Shown in pieces: positions 25,101 to 36,699 of a stretch of DNA of 64,000 bases. Numbering within the stretch: the first letter of the stretch is position 1; each line of letters begins with the position of its first letter. The translations under genes were made by a program, and so were the position numbers. The notes below the pieces were generated by a model. That model did not search any database. It was not told the origin of the DNA and saw nothing but the letters and a program-made list of their open reading frames with translations. The DNA comes from Dipylidium caninum (taxonomy: Eukaryota > Platyhelminthes > Cestoda > Cyclophyllidea > Dipylidiidae): assembly GCA_017562135.1 (NCBI GenBank), contig QEYB01001194.1, positions 248,001 to 312,000 of the forward strand, written 5' to 3'.

Positions 25101-28100
25101 TGACTGACAGACAACAGAGGCCGTGGTTAGGGCAGTAGTTAATTAAAGGAATTCAATTCGATTCTTACAAGCTCTTCCGGCTCAGGGTTTTGGGGTTCGC
25201 CTTCAAATGGTTGCTACAGTGTTTGCAAGGGAAAAATAGTAGGAAATCCTTAATTTACTTTTTTACGCTTTTTTTTAAAATTATGTTTTAGCATAAGGGG
25301 ACTAACCTCATCATTTTGTTGCCCCTGTGTGTATTCTCTTTATGACCTTCACTTTCATCGGCACTCGGTGCTCCTGTGGTTACTGAGTCCGTCTCAAAAT
25401 TTTCATCTGTTTTATCCCCGTCCAGGCCAAAATCAACGGTTGAGTCAGAGGAATGATAATCATCCTCCATCTCCCCTTCACTCGTATTTTCCTTAATAGG
25501 ATAGTAGTAACTACCATCACTTTCAGTAATAAACCGGAAGTTTGGCAGTCGCAGTACCGAATCAATGGACTTTATCAAGGGAATAATGCCGTGTCTGTGC
25601 ATAAGAGGCAAGTAAATAGAACGGGCCTTCGTTAATAATTGATGACACAGTTGTAAGGCACAAAGTACCGTCCTTTCACTCTCCTCTGCCAATGCCATAA
25701 AAATGATTTGAGTGAGTTTTAAAACTCAATGTAACCCCAAAAGGGTATTTGTTGATCATTTCCAGATTTTGCGAGGATAGTCGACTGACAAAGTTGTAGG
25801 AGTATCAGCACTGCCTTGATACCTTAAGCAACCACAAAAAGAACAACGAAGTAGTATCGCAAACATGAAGTGTAAGGATAAAATAATTAATTAAGGGGCA
25901 AATTCATACTTGACGGATTCTGATTGTGTCTGAGCAAAAACATCAATTAATTCGGGCATAATTTCCGTAGCAAAAATAAAGAGTTGTTTCTCTCTTGAAG
26001 TATTTTCTGTACAATGATAAATGGGAAGCATTTGTAGCTTATCGTCGTGAAAAGGATCAGATAAATCACCAACATTCTTTGACATATGTTCTAAAAAAAT
26101 GTGTAAATATGCCCAAAAAAATACCTTCAAGAAGACTTAACTACTTTCTTTACTACCCCCAAGGTTTTAATTCGTTTTACTCTGTCCAATGGACGAAGTC
26201 CATCTTCACCAGAAGCATTGGGATCGGCTCCATGGTTAAGAAGAATCCACAAATCTCCTTCCTGCCGAATGCTGCTGCATATCCAAGAGCAGAAGACAAG
26301 CTGAAGGCAGGCGTAGCCTCGAGTCTAGAACAGATGACTTCAGCCATCTCCGGAGTGCCGCAGAAGGCCACCCAATCAACCAGGCTTTGGTTATGATGTC
26401 TACATATCTAAGGTCAAGTCCTCGGACAGAAGACGACTGAATAATTCTACAAGAGTGAGCAAGAATGGAGACATTAGGTTGCAATTGAAGCAAATGGCAG
26501 AAGACGAGGAACATTACTACTGTTGCAGTTTAAAGCATAATCCAGTGCTGAACTTGATGATTTAAAAGCCTTAAAAAAGACTTACTCTTAACGACACCTA
26601 CACATGATTGTGCATTAGGAGGCAAAATTGCCGTAAGATGATGCAATAAAATCATAATGGCACTGCAAGCACATATCCACACAAAAGAAGTAACCATTAT
26701 CTCCATCCTTAATGGCTTCCACAGCACTTTTAAATGAGCAAAAATTCACCAAAGACTGGGTGGAATCTTCAGCTCCTTCCTCTTTGGTCTTCTCCATGGA
26801 CACAGTATTATCACTGGGCTGTGACTCCGATAGGGCACAAAAAGGGTCGTATCCTGACCGAATCTGAGGATAATCACCAATAATAGGCGAAATATACTGC
26901 CTAATATATTTTTCGTTTTGACAATTTCTGAGGAGACTTATAAGAGAAAAGGCCAAATAGTTTTTGCTGCGCAAAAGGCATTGGATAGCATCGGGTGAGC
27001 AGCAACATAACGTCAGTAATACATTTGTGAGGGAATTGACGAGACCGAGGTCCGGTTTTCTCCCAGAAGCTAACGCCTCACTAACATCTTCGTTTACTGA
27101 AAAAGAAGGGAAAATAAGGTTTATTTGAAGTTATCATACATGCTCAATATGAATAGAAGTATATGACTCACATGAAGTATTATCCTGATCCGTGGAAAAA
27201 AAATTTGCTAACTCCAGAAAAGAAGGATAGTAAAAGAAAGATGAACCGAGTGAGCGGATATCGCGGAATGTTCTGCAAACTTTATAAAGATGGTGTGAAA
27301 GACTTGTAATTAAATCATTTGTTGCGATTGAGGAAAGATCCCGGCCCGAAAGTGAAAACCTTTCGAAAATCGATCCAAGGGCATGGAGGGCCTTCTTTAC
27401 AACAACTTCGTAATTGTTGTGATTGAGAAGATCAGTTAAAGATTGCATCCATTCTGGCATATTTTTGTCGCTAGGTTCACAACGACCACACACAGCATGT
27501 ATAATATTCATCGCTGACTGAACCACGTCTGCGTGAACTTGTTCGGAATTCCATCGAACAAACCGAAGGACACTAGTCAAAACACCACCAACATAGGCTT
27601 TTTCCGATTCAATGTTGGTTATATAATCCAGGAGCTAAAATAAAACGATGTTAATTTTAACATCTGTGATTTGTTTGTGCAACACAAGGTTTTCACAATA
27701 CAGTAAATTAATAAAGAGAATGATATAGTCAGTCCCTCATACGTTACTCCCCCGAAAACAAGAAAATAGCAAAGTGGGATTTGAGATAGAGTATTTCGCA
27801 AATGGGATGTCAATGTTCGACGGTAGTTCAAAAGACATACCTAAATTTCAATAAGGATCAGTGGAAGATACATATAAGGACTTGATTAAATGTTATTCAA
27901 TTTGAAAATTTACTAAAACCACAACGGAGATAGTAAAAAGGATAAACTTGGTCTCCACTAACATAAAAGGAAGCCGGAACTAAATAACAGGCGAATAGCA
28001 AAAACTAAGATAACGCGCAACGAGCACATAAATTATAATTCAGTCACCTTGATAATTCGCTGAGCCAATTCATTGCCGGGGGCAGACGATAAGTCTACAA

Positions 28101-28404
28101 CGTCGAGACGCAAGCACAATTGCTTGTAGTGTTTAACTTTAAAGTGTTGTAAAGCTGAGGAATCGAGTGTCTCCAGTAGGTAGAGCAGCGTTCTAGCATT
28201 CAGTTCTAATACGACATCATTGGCAGTGTCGTCGAAAAATAGTGACAATAATGTAGTAATTATTCTACTGTTTCTTAGTCTGTCGATAAACCGTCTGTCA
28301 CTAGCGAACAAAATTGCATTGCAGAGATATTCAAGAGAAGTCATCTGTAATTCTCTGTCTTCACTCTTAAGCCAGCTTATTAGTGAGGCCACATCAACCT
28401 CCAT
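16138..28404 (-). CDS. HECTD1: HECTD1-type E3 ubiquitin-protein ligase (HECT domain), about 25 exons
   Basis: HECT ligases take ubiquitin from an E2 onto a catalytic Cys and pass it to substrates. Order along the protein matches animal HECTD1: N-terminal helical repeats (28048-28404, start MEVDVASLISWL; 27172-27634; 26586-27096), ankyrin repeats (26157-26446), further helical regions (25910-26090; 25307-about 25700), a micro-exon (24900-24935), middle exons (about 24230-24540, 23538-24110, 22976-23440, 22484-22945, 22230-22480), SUN-like domain (about 21695-22190 and 21240-21612), acidic/Ser-rich linker (20330-21170), HECT-flanking exons (19152-20284) and the HECT domain (18290 down to 16138). 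The C-terminus reads YPSVNTCAHYLKLPEY, then GFHLN and stop; the catalytic Cys codon is 16236-16234. The exon after 18290 lies past an 850-nt intron. Internal exon edges given as 'about' are approximate. Three frame breaks lie at 26.24-26.69 kb. I did not see the MIB/HERC2 domain that vertebrate HECTD1 has after the SUN domain. Confidence 0.88.
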
Positions 28405-28872
28405 CGTCAGCTCGATTGTCTACAAAATCTAATAATAACAATTGTTAGTTGCAAAATTAGGAACCCAAGATGAATGAGAACTACGTAGCATGCACAGCCC
28501 ACCTCGGAGATGTGAAGACCGAAACAGCTGATATTTGAGTTCTCGTTTCCTGCTTTAGGCAACTAAAACGCCGATTGTGAAGTACACCTGGCTCACCATA
28601 GCTTTCACGCGGTCCAAAACCTCTTCCATGTCGCGCGTAATATTAAGTTCTGTAAATTAATTACTTAAATATTGCCAAAAAAAAATTTGACGGGATTAAG
28701 GCGATTAAATATCTATTAAGATGGTGTGCGAAACCAAACCTCCTCTTTTAATAAACAGTTCTACACTTAAATACCCATATTAATGGGAAACCTTTGTGCT
28801 TTAGCTCTGTTTCCAGTCATGTTGACGTTTAAGATATTTAGTTTCTAACTTTTATTCGGTGAATGTTTTGGA
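28405..28872. promoter_or_regulatory. Short intergenic gap between head-to-head genes; probable shared promoter
   Basis: Only 468 bp separate the HECTD1 start codon (minus, 28404) from the ATG of the small plus-strand gene (28873). 5' UTRs and promoters of both must lie here or overlap, unless upstream non-coding exons exist. No TATA box or factor site is claimed. Confidence 0.4.
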
Positions 28873-29269
28873 ATGCCCAAATGTCTTCCTTTTATCTACC
28901 AAGTGAGCATTATTTGGCGTAGGCGAGGCTGCGAAAACAAGGCCTATTTACAAGCATTTTTTAACGTCAAAATCCTTGCGCATACGCCGTAAATAAGTGC
29001 TTTTGTAACGCCCCAACTGAACAGGTAGTGTTGAAGTGAGTCTACGTAGTGACCGAGAAGCGAACAAAATACTTACACTAAAAATGAACTTTCCTCCCCT
29101 CAGAAACCCGATAATATGTGTGCCAGTGGAGAAGATTGACAAGTATGGAGGTCCATTGTACGAAATATTCACTCAGTACAACGAACGCACTGTTGCAGAG
29201 AAGAAAGACATCCGCAACTACATTGAAAGAATGACCAAAATGAGGGCCAAACACGTGGGGCCGAAGTGA
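28873..29269 (+). CDS. Small two-exon protein, about 93 aa, not recognised
   Basis: Proposed exons 28873-28988 and 29104-29269, joined in phase 2 by a 115-nt intron with donor GTAAATAAG and a strong pyrimidine-rich acceptor TTCCTCCCCTCAG. The product is basic and ends in a Lys/Arg-rich helix-like tail (IERMTKMRAKHVGPK). No signal peptide or membrane segment is obvious. Size and charge resemble small mitochondrial or ribosome-associated proteins, but I cannot name a family. An alternative unspliced reading starts at 29036 and shares the C-terminal 55 residues; the strong acceptor argues against it. Confidence 0.45.
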
Positions 29270-31250
29270 AGCAATTTCAAGTTATACTATTTTTGGTTAA
29301 TCATCCCGAAATATCTTTTCGACCTTATTGTGCCGTCATGAGTAGTATGTTCGTCTCCGATAAAGTAGACTATCAAGATATTTCCGCGACTTTTAAACTA
29401 CAGAGACCGATTAGGAGATGAAAGAATGCCCACCCTGTTACCCTACTGCAAAATAAAATTCTCCTGGTGAGCGCAAATATAAGATAATTCTCGGTGATTC
29501 TTTGAATCCACTCAGTTGAATCTTGGATGAAAGTGTATCGGAAAGTAAAGTATGCGATACCACAACTGTAGTTAGTTGAAACTTGGTCCCCCTAACCCAA
29601 TGCCTACTTGGCATGCTTTCTTTACGTTACATCAAAGCGACACCCTGTAACTCAACAATCGGTAAGACTTGACCCCGTCAGGTCACGTCGTCGCCTTCAT
29701 TCCTGGACGAACAAAATAACAGACCTGTTCTGCATGTACCAACGCGTTTTGGAAGAAAAGTCGAGTTGCGTGGGATAACAACTTGTAGTGAGATCCACTT
29801 TCATTCCTATGTTTGTCATCGTGTTGCCGTTTCTCGTATGAAGAACAGAGTAAAGTGTTTTAAACTATTTCGGTCAATGCGTTAACTAAACAAACGATTT
29901 TCGCGTACATCGTATTGCAAAAAATAAACTTTCCTTTCTTATTTATGCGTTTTTGAGTGTCTGCCTTGCTGAGTAAAGTCTCATCAGAAGTATTTTTTTT
30001 CCTTAAAGTGACCATGTTTCAACTATAGGCTGCTTCCTCTCTTCTTTTATTTGTCCTTGTTTTGTCAAGGCGACTGCCATGCAGCACGTCTACTAATAAA
30101 TGAATGCTCTGTCTAAGAAAAAGGCACTCCTTTTCGCGTAAATCTATTTTTTGTCCAAAGCAGTAATGTTTATCGGAGAACACGAGGTGAGGAATTTAGT
30201 GATTGCAATCGCATCCCTTTCGGGTGGTTATGAAGTAAAAATCTGATAGTGTTTGTCGTTCCTCGTGTAGAAATGAGGGATGGCGTCGCCAACACCATTA
30301 ATACGAGAGTATAAATTATAAGCGACGTTGTTCTTCTTTTCATTCCATCATCATCATTCGTGTGGATCACATTTCCCATAAATTCGGAGTTCTGTTCGAC
30401 ATTACATCTTGCTCAACGACGCGCTGTGCCACATAGTTATCTTCCGTCAACCAAAAAATCTGCTTTATCCTAAAAAGAACCGCCTTTTTCCTTCACTTCT
30501 TTCGGTACTAACAATACGTCACTAAGAAAGAGGGGAAGGAAGGAGGGTAATTCCTTCTTCACAATGAATTTTGCAACTTTCGACGCGAGCCATCAAGCTG
30601 CTAAAGTTGGACTTGAAAGACTTCTCATATCATTTATACTGCGACGCTTTATACTTACCATACCAAAGAACGAGCATCCGCTATAACGTGGGCAAGACCA
30701 TGGAGACACAGGGTCGCCATCTACGACGCATTTCGCCAAATTAAGAAGGATCCTCCTAGCCATGTTGATGATGATGTTTGTTTCTCTTTGGCCATGATTT
30801 TAGAAGATAAAAGTAATTATCGTCAACAATGTGATTTGTTTGTACACAAGGTATAATCACTGGCCTCATCCTTTGAATAATTCCATTTTGGGATACTTGT
30901 GGCAAATGCTATGTGAGAATTCAGAGAAGGAACGAAAGGATTTTGTTCGGTAATCGCAACCCGTGTCGAACCGCTGTTTCGCCCCAACGACGATGGGAAG
31001 AAACGCACACCATGAACCAAATAACCTTCAGTCGAGTAGGAATAAGATGCCCTTTCCTGCTAATATCAGTTCAAAATTGGTTAAAAGTGGAAGAATGTTT
31101 CCTTGGAAAATTACCCAAATGTCAAATCGGTCAGCGGGAAATAAGTCAGATGGCGGGAATTTTGTCCATTATAAAAATAAAAATGCCTGTGTCGCCTTCG
31201 CGGTGATCTGCACTCACGAATGGAAAGGACCCAGGCATAGTTGTCATCCA
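29270..31250. other. Intergenic, AT-rich; nothing supported
   Basis: No open frame with recognisable motifs and no obvious repeat. It separates the single-copy gene region from the GT43 repeat array. Confidence 0.4.
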
Positions 31251-31860
31251 ACGTTGAGGTGAAACCATTGGCCACATCAATCGTGTTCCTCTCTCTTCGG
31301 TGCTCACACCTCGCCCTTGACCGACGTCTCAACAGAGCATTTCCGGGTCTTGCCTGGTGTGAGTGAGGGCGAATATGGAAGTGGGAGTGGGTGTAGACAC
31401 ATCGTTCTATTATATAAGATTTACTCAGGGCAGCAGCTACATTGCCGAATTTACACCCTCTCATGTGGTGCAATCATCTCCATTTGACATCAACTGCCGT
31501 GTACACTCACGCCTCTCCATCAAGTGCTCGTGAAGCCACGGTCCAGTGACGCATTCTCACCCCGTTTACCTTCAGCCACACGTCGTGCACCCCAGACACT
31601 ACCGAGCAAGATCCGCCAGCTGAAAACTCGCCATTCTCCTGCCCCATCTCTACCATTGTACACAGGCTAGTCCGGGCTCATCAACTCGTTGCACACACTC
31701 ACCTACGCAGTCCACCTTCCAAGCTGTCAGAGTCGCCCCATTGGACAAATATAAGGTGATTGAACAGTGATGAATTCACTCAGGACTCATTTGCCCTCCT
31801 CTGAAACGCTTAAATGACCAACCTGAAGTATGACTCGTTTAGCAACGACCTTTGATACCC
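31250..31860 (+). pseudogene. Diverged relic of the inter-GT43 module (like 50.87-51.61 kb)
   Basis: Collinear with the right-arm segment 50.87-51.61 kb but clearly diverged. It keeps a small exon, CTACGCAG then STFQAVRVAPLD then a GTGAT donor (31709-31753), nearly identical in protein to its right-arm counterpart with some silent changes. Flanking stretches carry in-frame stops (around 31550 and 31640) in the frame open in the right arm. I read it as an old, degraded copy of an unrecognised gene. Confidence 0.5.
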
Positions 31861-32349
31861 CAATGATCCTTATTACTGCTCTCTTCTCCTCTCCCTCCTC
31901 CTCCTGCCCTCCAGCTACATCAACATCAACATCATCAATATCATCAACGCCACCATGTCGCCAAACGACAACGACAAAGACGACTACGAGCACACACCTT
32001 CTGTGGTCTTTTCTGTCTACCTCTACTCAATGCCAAAAGATGCCCCATCGACACAGACTGCCTCGTCGCCTCTCCAGCAGTGGTGCATACTGCGGAGTGA
32101 GAGAAAAGAAGTGAATGTGTCAAACAAGCGTTTTGTCAGGCTATTTACACCAAGACTGTGTCGACGAGACTCGCACTGCAATGCGCACACGGACAGGACG
32201 TCGATCACAAGGTGGGCCACACTTCCTCTGCAAACATGCCACAGGCGCATGGGAGGCGTGTTGCGTGGGTTGGATGGGTTGCATGATTTGCATGAGGCGG
32301 GGCGTTGGTGGTGCAGAGGTCGCAGGACAGATTCCAGCACAGGACAACG

Positions 32350-34289
32350 TCAGAGTGTGTCCACAATTGTTGGAGGTGCGGGCACCTTCACCACGTGTTT
32401 GACGCTCTTTGTGTGCCACACGAGAATCTGACCAGATGGGAAAGAAGACGAGATGAGTGCTGAGATGGGAAAAATGAGAGGAGGATGTCACTTGCACACC
32501 AAACACTCCATTTTTACACCTCATTCTGCTCTATCTCCATCCACTTTCGCGCTAACACACCTCGTCCTCTTTTTGCTAGTCAACTTGGTCTTAATTATCC
32601 TCATTCTTTTCCTCCTCCTCCCCTCCGCCTCCTCCTCCTCCGCCTCCTCCTCCTCAGCCCCTCATCCTCCTCATCCTCATCCTCCTCATCCTCCTAAGCC
32701 TAAGCCCAAGCCCAAGCCCAAGCCCAAGCCTGCTTCTACTGTCCCTAGTCTACTTCGTATCCTCCTCACCCGTCTGCATCCGTCTGCTTTCGGCTCCAAC
32801 TCGTAGGCACTCTTGAAGCCCAGTTGGAAGAGGATGACACCCTCCTGTTTGCCAACTGTTCTGTTATCGAAGAAGGCATGGCGATTGAGGAGAATTAAGT
32901 CCAAGTTGACAGCAAAGGCGGCCATGTCGATGGGGAAGAGGCGAGTGCGCTCCCAGTTGCTCCAAAATCCCGTTATCATCCGTCGGTTCTTGGGGTCAGT
33001 GATGCATCCCTCCCAGTCCGATTGAGCTATTAAACCCACTGGCCACGTTGATCCTCTCTCTGTGGTTCGAATCTAATCCACAAATTGCGAGAGAAGAGGA
33101 ACATGGAGAGGAACATGGAGAGGAAGAGGAAGAGGAAGAGGAAGAACAAGAGGAAGGAGAGGGAAAAGAGGAAGAAGAGGAGGAAGAAGTGGGGTCCACA
33201 ATCGTGACCGTGCTATGCTTGAGGTCTCGTTATTGCTGTGTGAATGTGATGAGAACACTCGTGTCGTCGGGTGAGGTGTGGAACCACTGAACTTCTCATA
33301 GTGCACGACTTTGCACTCATACAATTGCAGTGCTTAGTTTATCTGGCTGACTTACACACGCTCCCCTCCTCCGTGCAACATTTCACTCTCACTGGCTTAT
33401 GTGAAGAGCACCACAGACACAAATGCGCTGTTGCCACATTTGCCACAATAATTTACGTTGATTAAGTTGACATTAAAAAAGTTGCGACTATCGAAGAAAT
33501 CAACTGCTCCTCTCCCGAGGCACAGAAGTAAAAAAAGTGTTGAGAGAATTGGAAGAAGTGGGTCCTCATGAGGCGATAGAGACGCACGTGATCAAATATC
33601 TCCGGGTGGTAGGTGTTGTCATCATCTGCAAAGTAGACAATTCCCTTTGGCCTCGCCTGCTGATATTTCCTTCGTAGCCATCGTAATGCCGCATTGCGTT
33701 GGTCCGATCCTCGAATGCGCCCACGCAGCAGGGTGGTCGGAGCATTGAGATGGGTGTAGACGACGCCGCATTCATCGAGGAACGACTTCAACTCCCTGTC
33801 CGTCCACAATGGCGGCAAGAAGAGGCGGAGCACGTGGGCGTTGGCGTTGGCGTTGACGTTGACGTTGAAGTGGACGTGGACGTGGACGTGGACGTGGATG
33901 GGGAGGACGATGACGAGGAGGAGGTTGAGGGCAAGAGGGAGAGTGAGAGTGAGGGGGAGAGGTAGAGGGAGAGTGAGAGTGAGAGGGGGAGGGAGAGGGA
34001 GGAAGAGACACGGCGATTATGAAGAGAGTGAGGGCAAAAAGGTGGCAAATGCAAATAAGGGGTATACACACCGGCTCTTGTTCACTGCATCCTCAACCAC
34101 TATCCAGTGAATGTTGCTGGTCGTGCGCAAGACTGTGCACAGGCGTACTAAATCAGGCTTCTGATTGGGACGTGAGTAGGTTGGCGTTATGACGAAGATG
34201 GTGGGCACCAGGGGGCGTCGAGAAATCCAAATGGTTGCGCAGAGGAGGAGAGTGAGAATGAGGATGAGAGGAATGGTCAGTCGTTTCAT
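32350..34289 (-). CDS. GT43 beta-1,3-glucuronyltransferase, locus A (type 1), intact, 268 aa
   Basis: Family 43 enzymes move glucuronic acid from UDP-GlcA to terminal galactose, for instance when completing the proteoglycan linker, in the Golgi. Exons 34072-34289, 33588-33795, 32770-33072 and 32350-32427; all phases agree (218+208+303+78 nt). N-terminal MKRLTIPLILILTLLL is a type II signal anchor. Donor-site motif VITPTYSRPNQKPDLVRL, then VVED, acceptor-side YTHLNAP, the metal-binding DXD motif YFADDDNTY, WPVGL, FAVNLDLIL, a QEG segment that should hold the catalytic Glu, LEPKADGC, and terminal exon ILVWHTKS. It is shorter than vertebrate B3GATs (about 320-335 aa), mainly in the stem. The only type 1 copy open throughout. 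It differs from B and C at WERTRLF (they have WELTRLF). B3GAT subtype not assigned. Confidence 0.88.
32612..32735. repeat. Intron 3 pyrimidine tract (CCT)n plus (CCCAAG)n
   Basis: Runs of CCTCCT, then repeated CCCAAG units, in intron 3 of GT43 locus A. Present in B (about 45233-45358) and inverted in C (about 54770-54900), with different unit counts and one irregular CTTGGCTTGGG in C. Confidence 0.8.
33095..33190. repeat. Intron 2 purine tract (GAGGAA)n, locus A
   Basis: A 96-bp pure purine run on the plus strand, next to the exon 3 acceptor. Identical in B (45723-45818). Rearranged in C (54305-54412). Confidence 0.8.
33838..34015. repeat. Intron 1 hexamer (GACGTG/GACGTT)n and GAGAGTGA purine tract, locus A
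   Basis: Tandem hexamers GTTGGC, GTTGAC and GTGGAC, followed by about 100 bp of purine repeats. Matched in C (53490-53670, same unit count) and B (46466-46625, two units fewer with a different GGC/GAC pattern), which makes it a useful marker of copy ancestry. Confidence 0.8.
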
Positions 34290-34544
34290 GTGGACTCCAC
34301 GAGAGGCGACTTGTGGTATGCGAGTATGTCTGTGGGTATGCGTGTGTGCATGAGCGTTTCGTGCGTTCAGGTGGACTTATATGATGTGAGGAGAGGAGGT
34401 ATCGAGAGTGCTTTCGCCGCGCGATTGGCTGAGGCAATATTCTACTATTGTGTGCACCTCACCCGCGTGCGAGTGCCGACAGAAAGGCGTCAAAGTGATT
34501 GGCGTGTGCGAACTCAGCTGGCCTCCCCACCGCACGTCGTCCCA

Positions 34545-34660
34545 CCCCACCCCACCCACCCCACCCCATAACACCTCACCTCACCTCACCTCACCTCACC
34601 TAACCTCACCTCACCTCACCTCATCCCTCCCCACCCCACCCATAACACCTCACACCCTAA
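34545..34660. repeat. Pentamer tandem repeats (ACCCC)n and (TCACC)n
   Basis: CACCCCACC units followed by about ten TCACC units with one TAACC variant, upstream of locus A. The inverted copy is at about 52845-52965, with the variant unit in a different place. Confidence 0.85.
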
Positions 34661-35254
34661 AGACAACATATACGAGGAGGTAAAAGCGACTGTTTGTTGG
34701 ATTACTCCACTCCTCATGAGTTGAGATCAAGGCTGAGATGGACACGCGTGTAGACCATGAGAAAAATTGAAGGGGAAGAAACCACTCAACTGACTGTTCT
34801 AATGATCAGTATGAGACAAAGAAAGCTGAGGCTTTGCCCCTTAGCCTTTAACAACGACAAAAGTAAAGTTTCAACTTCTAACACTGTCCACATAATTTGG
34901 AAACTTTTTGTGCTCTGCGTTATACGAGGTGTTGAGAGGTGAATATCCTCGTGTTCCACCCAATTGAAGGTGGGTGGAAGGACTGCAACTTATACGGGTC
35001 TAAGAAAGTCCATTTATAGAGTTGAAAGCGGATGAAGTGCTCAAATAGTTGGTCCACCTCTTTCAAGGATTATTGTGTACCACCACGAACCTCCTGTCCG
35101 CTCACACGTGAAGTTGTTGAAGTTACAGTGGGGGAGCAGACGAAGTGGAGTGGAGGCAGTATACGAAGGCTGAAGAGGAGGAGGAGGATTAGGTTAACTA
35201 ACAAAATAAGTAGGACGAGTGGCAGAAGGAGAACAGGTGCAAGTGTAGTTGCAA

Positions 35255-35264
35255 GAGCAAGAGC

Positions 35265-35300
<36 letters not shown>

Positions 35301-35338
35301 TGCAGGCGGAGGCGGAGGCGGAGGCGGAGGCGGAGGAG
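35255..35338. repeat. (AGCAGG)n and (GCGGAG)n tract
   Basis: Perfect hexamer runs before the GT43 exon 4 relic. It encodes only low-complexity frames (Ala-Gly, Gln-Glu) and is not a gene. Confidence 0.8.
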
Positions 35339-35344
35339 AGTGCG

Positions 35345-35700
35345 GTGTCAAATTCGCATGTGGCACACAAAGAGCGTCAGACACTTGGTGTGGACACACT
35401 GTGGCGTTGCCCCGTGCTGGAATCTGTCCTGCGTCCTTTGCACCACCGACACCTCGCCTCATGCAACCCATGCAACACGACTCCCCTGCAGAACTGGAGT
35501 CGTTGTAGGGAAGTGTGGGCGACGTTATGACCACGGGCCTCTGTCTGTGTCCACAGTGCACTGCGAGTCTGACAAACTTCTGTTTGACCAAGGTATTTCC
35601 TTTCGTTCACCTCACAGAATGTACTACGTTCCGAGGGATGGCGGGGCAGTCTGTGTCGGTGGGTTATTTTGCCAACGGGTGGAGGTAGGCAGAAACCACC
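35345..35700 (+). pseudogene. GT43 exon 4 relic plus 3' flank (left arm)
   Basis: The sequence reads IRMWHTKSVRHLVWTHCG, aligning with exon 4 of locus A (ILVWHTKSVKHVVKV), and then continues into 3' flanking sequence like that of A (GTGCTGGAATCTGTCCTGCG). The TGA of A is not in frame and exons 1-3 are not found nearby. The (GGAGCA)n/(GGCGGA)n tract at 35255-35338 sits where intron 3 would be. Confidence 0.7.
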
Positions 35701-35859
35701 ACTGAAGGTGTGTGCTTATTGTCGTCTTCGTGGTTGTTGATCAGCGAAGTGGTGGAGTTGTTGGTGATATCGTGGGTGGGCGAGTGGAGGAGGAGGAGAA
35801 GGAGGAGTGGGAGGAGGAGAGTAGGTATAAGGAACAAGGGGATATCATTGACGGTGGGA

Positions 35860-36535
35860 GGTGGTTGACTTGGTCAGTGAAGTGTGGCGAATGTCATTTC
35901 TGCTAAACGAGTCAGGTATCAGGTTGTTTGCTTGGGCGTTTCGGAGGAAGGAGAATGCGGCCCTGAGTGAACTTAGCCCTTTCCGAGCACCTGGCCTTGT
36001 TCAGGTGGACGAGAGAGATGAAGCAGCTGGAAGCAGACTGCTAACTCGAAGACAGGCAATGGAGCGACTGGTGCCATTTGAGGCCAGGTATGGCAATGTG
36101 CGGCTTTGGTTCGAGAGCACCACACTCCTTTCCTCTCATCACCTTGTTTCTGTCCAATGGTGCAACTCTGACGGCTTGGAAGGTGGACTGCGTAGGTGAG
36201 TGTGTGGAACGAGTTCACGTGAGTGGAGTACCTTGTACACAAGGCCGTGGGCGGGGCAGGCGGGAGGCAAAATGGCATGTGGCCGATCCTGCTTGGTAGA
36301 TGTCAAATAGTGCACGTGACGTGGCTGAAAGTAAACGGGGTGGGAATTTGTCACTGGAAGATGGCTTCGAGTGCAGCTGATGGGAAGGAGCAAATGTTCA
36401 TTTGATTGTATATCAAGTGTAGATGATTGCACCACATGACGGGCTTCAGATTCCACGAATTGGCTGCAACCCTGCGTGAGTGAATCTGATAAGAGAACGA
36501 CATAAGCACACTCAAACCCACATCCCCCCACTCAC
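35860..36535 (-). other. Coding-like exons of an unrecognised gene, left arm
   Basis: Mirror copy of the right-arm module at 51035-51352: an 80-codon segment bounded by AG and GT (about 36232-36471) and a 15-codon segment, STFQAVRVAPLDRNK (about 36154-36198). Both are phase 0. An overlapping plus-strand frame (35861-36199) is also open, so strand rests on splice sites and on comparison with the relic at 31.7 kb. Function unknown. Confidence 0.4.
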
Positions 36536-36699
36536 CCTTACCCACGCCAGACAAGACCCCAAAAGGCTTTGTTGGGGCGTCGGTCGAGGACGCTGTGCGA
36601 GGAGCGAGGCAAGGGAAGCATGGATGAATTCTATGCTCATGTCCTTTCCATCGGGACATGAGGAGAGCTGCGAAAGCGACTCAATGCTCGTGATGGGGG

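Noticed and set aside
32685..32806. Pro/Lys-rich plus-strand frames in the GT43 arms
   Set aside because: They translate the intron 3 CCCAAG repeat, antisense to GT43.
33048..33290. Glu-rich plus-strand frame, and its Ser-rich antisense
   Set aside because: Translation of the intron 2 purine tract. The real coding exon 3 begins at 33072 on the minus strand.
35032..35591. 158-173-codon frames with Ala-Gly or Pro runs
   Set aside because: Produced by the hexamer tract next to the GT43 exon 4 relic. Only the short MWHTKS segment is homologous to anything.
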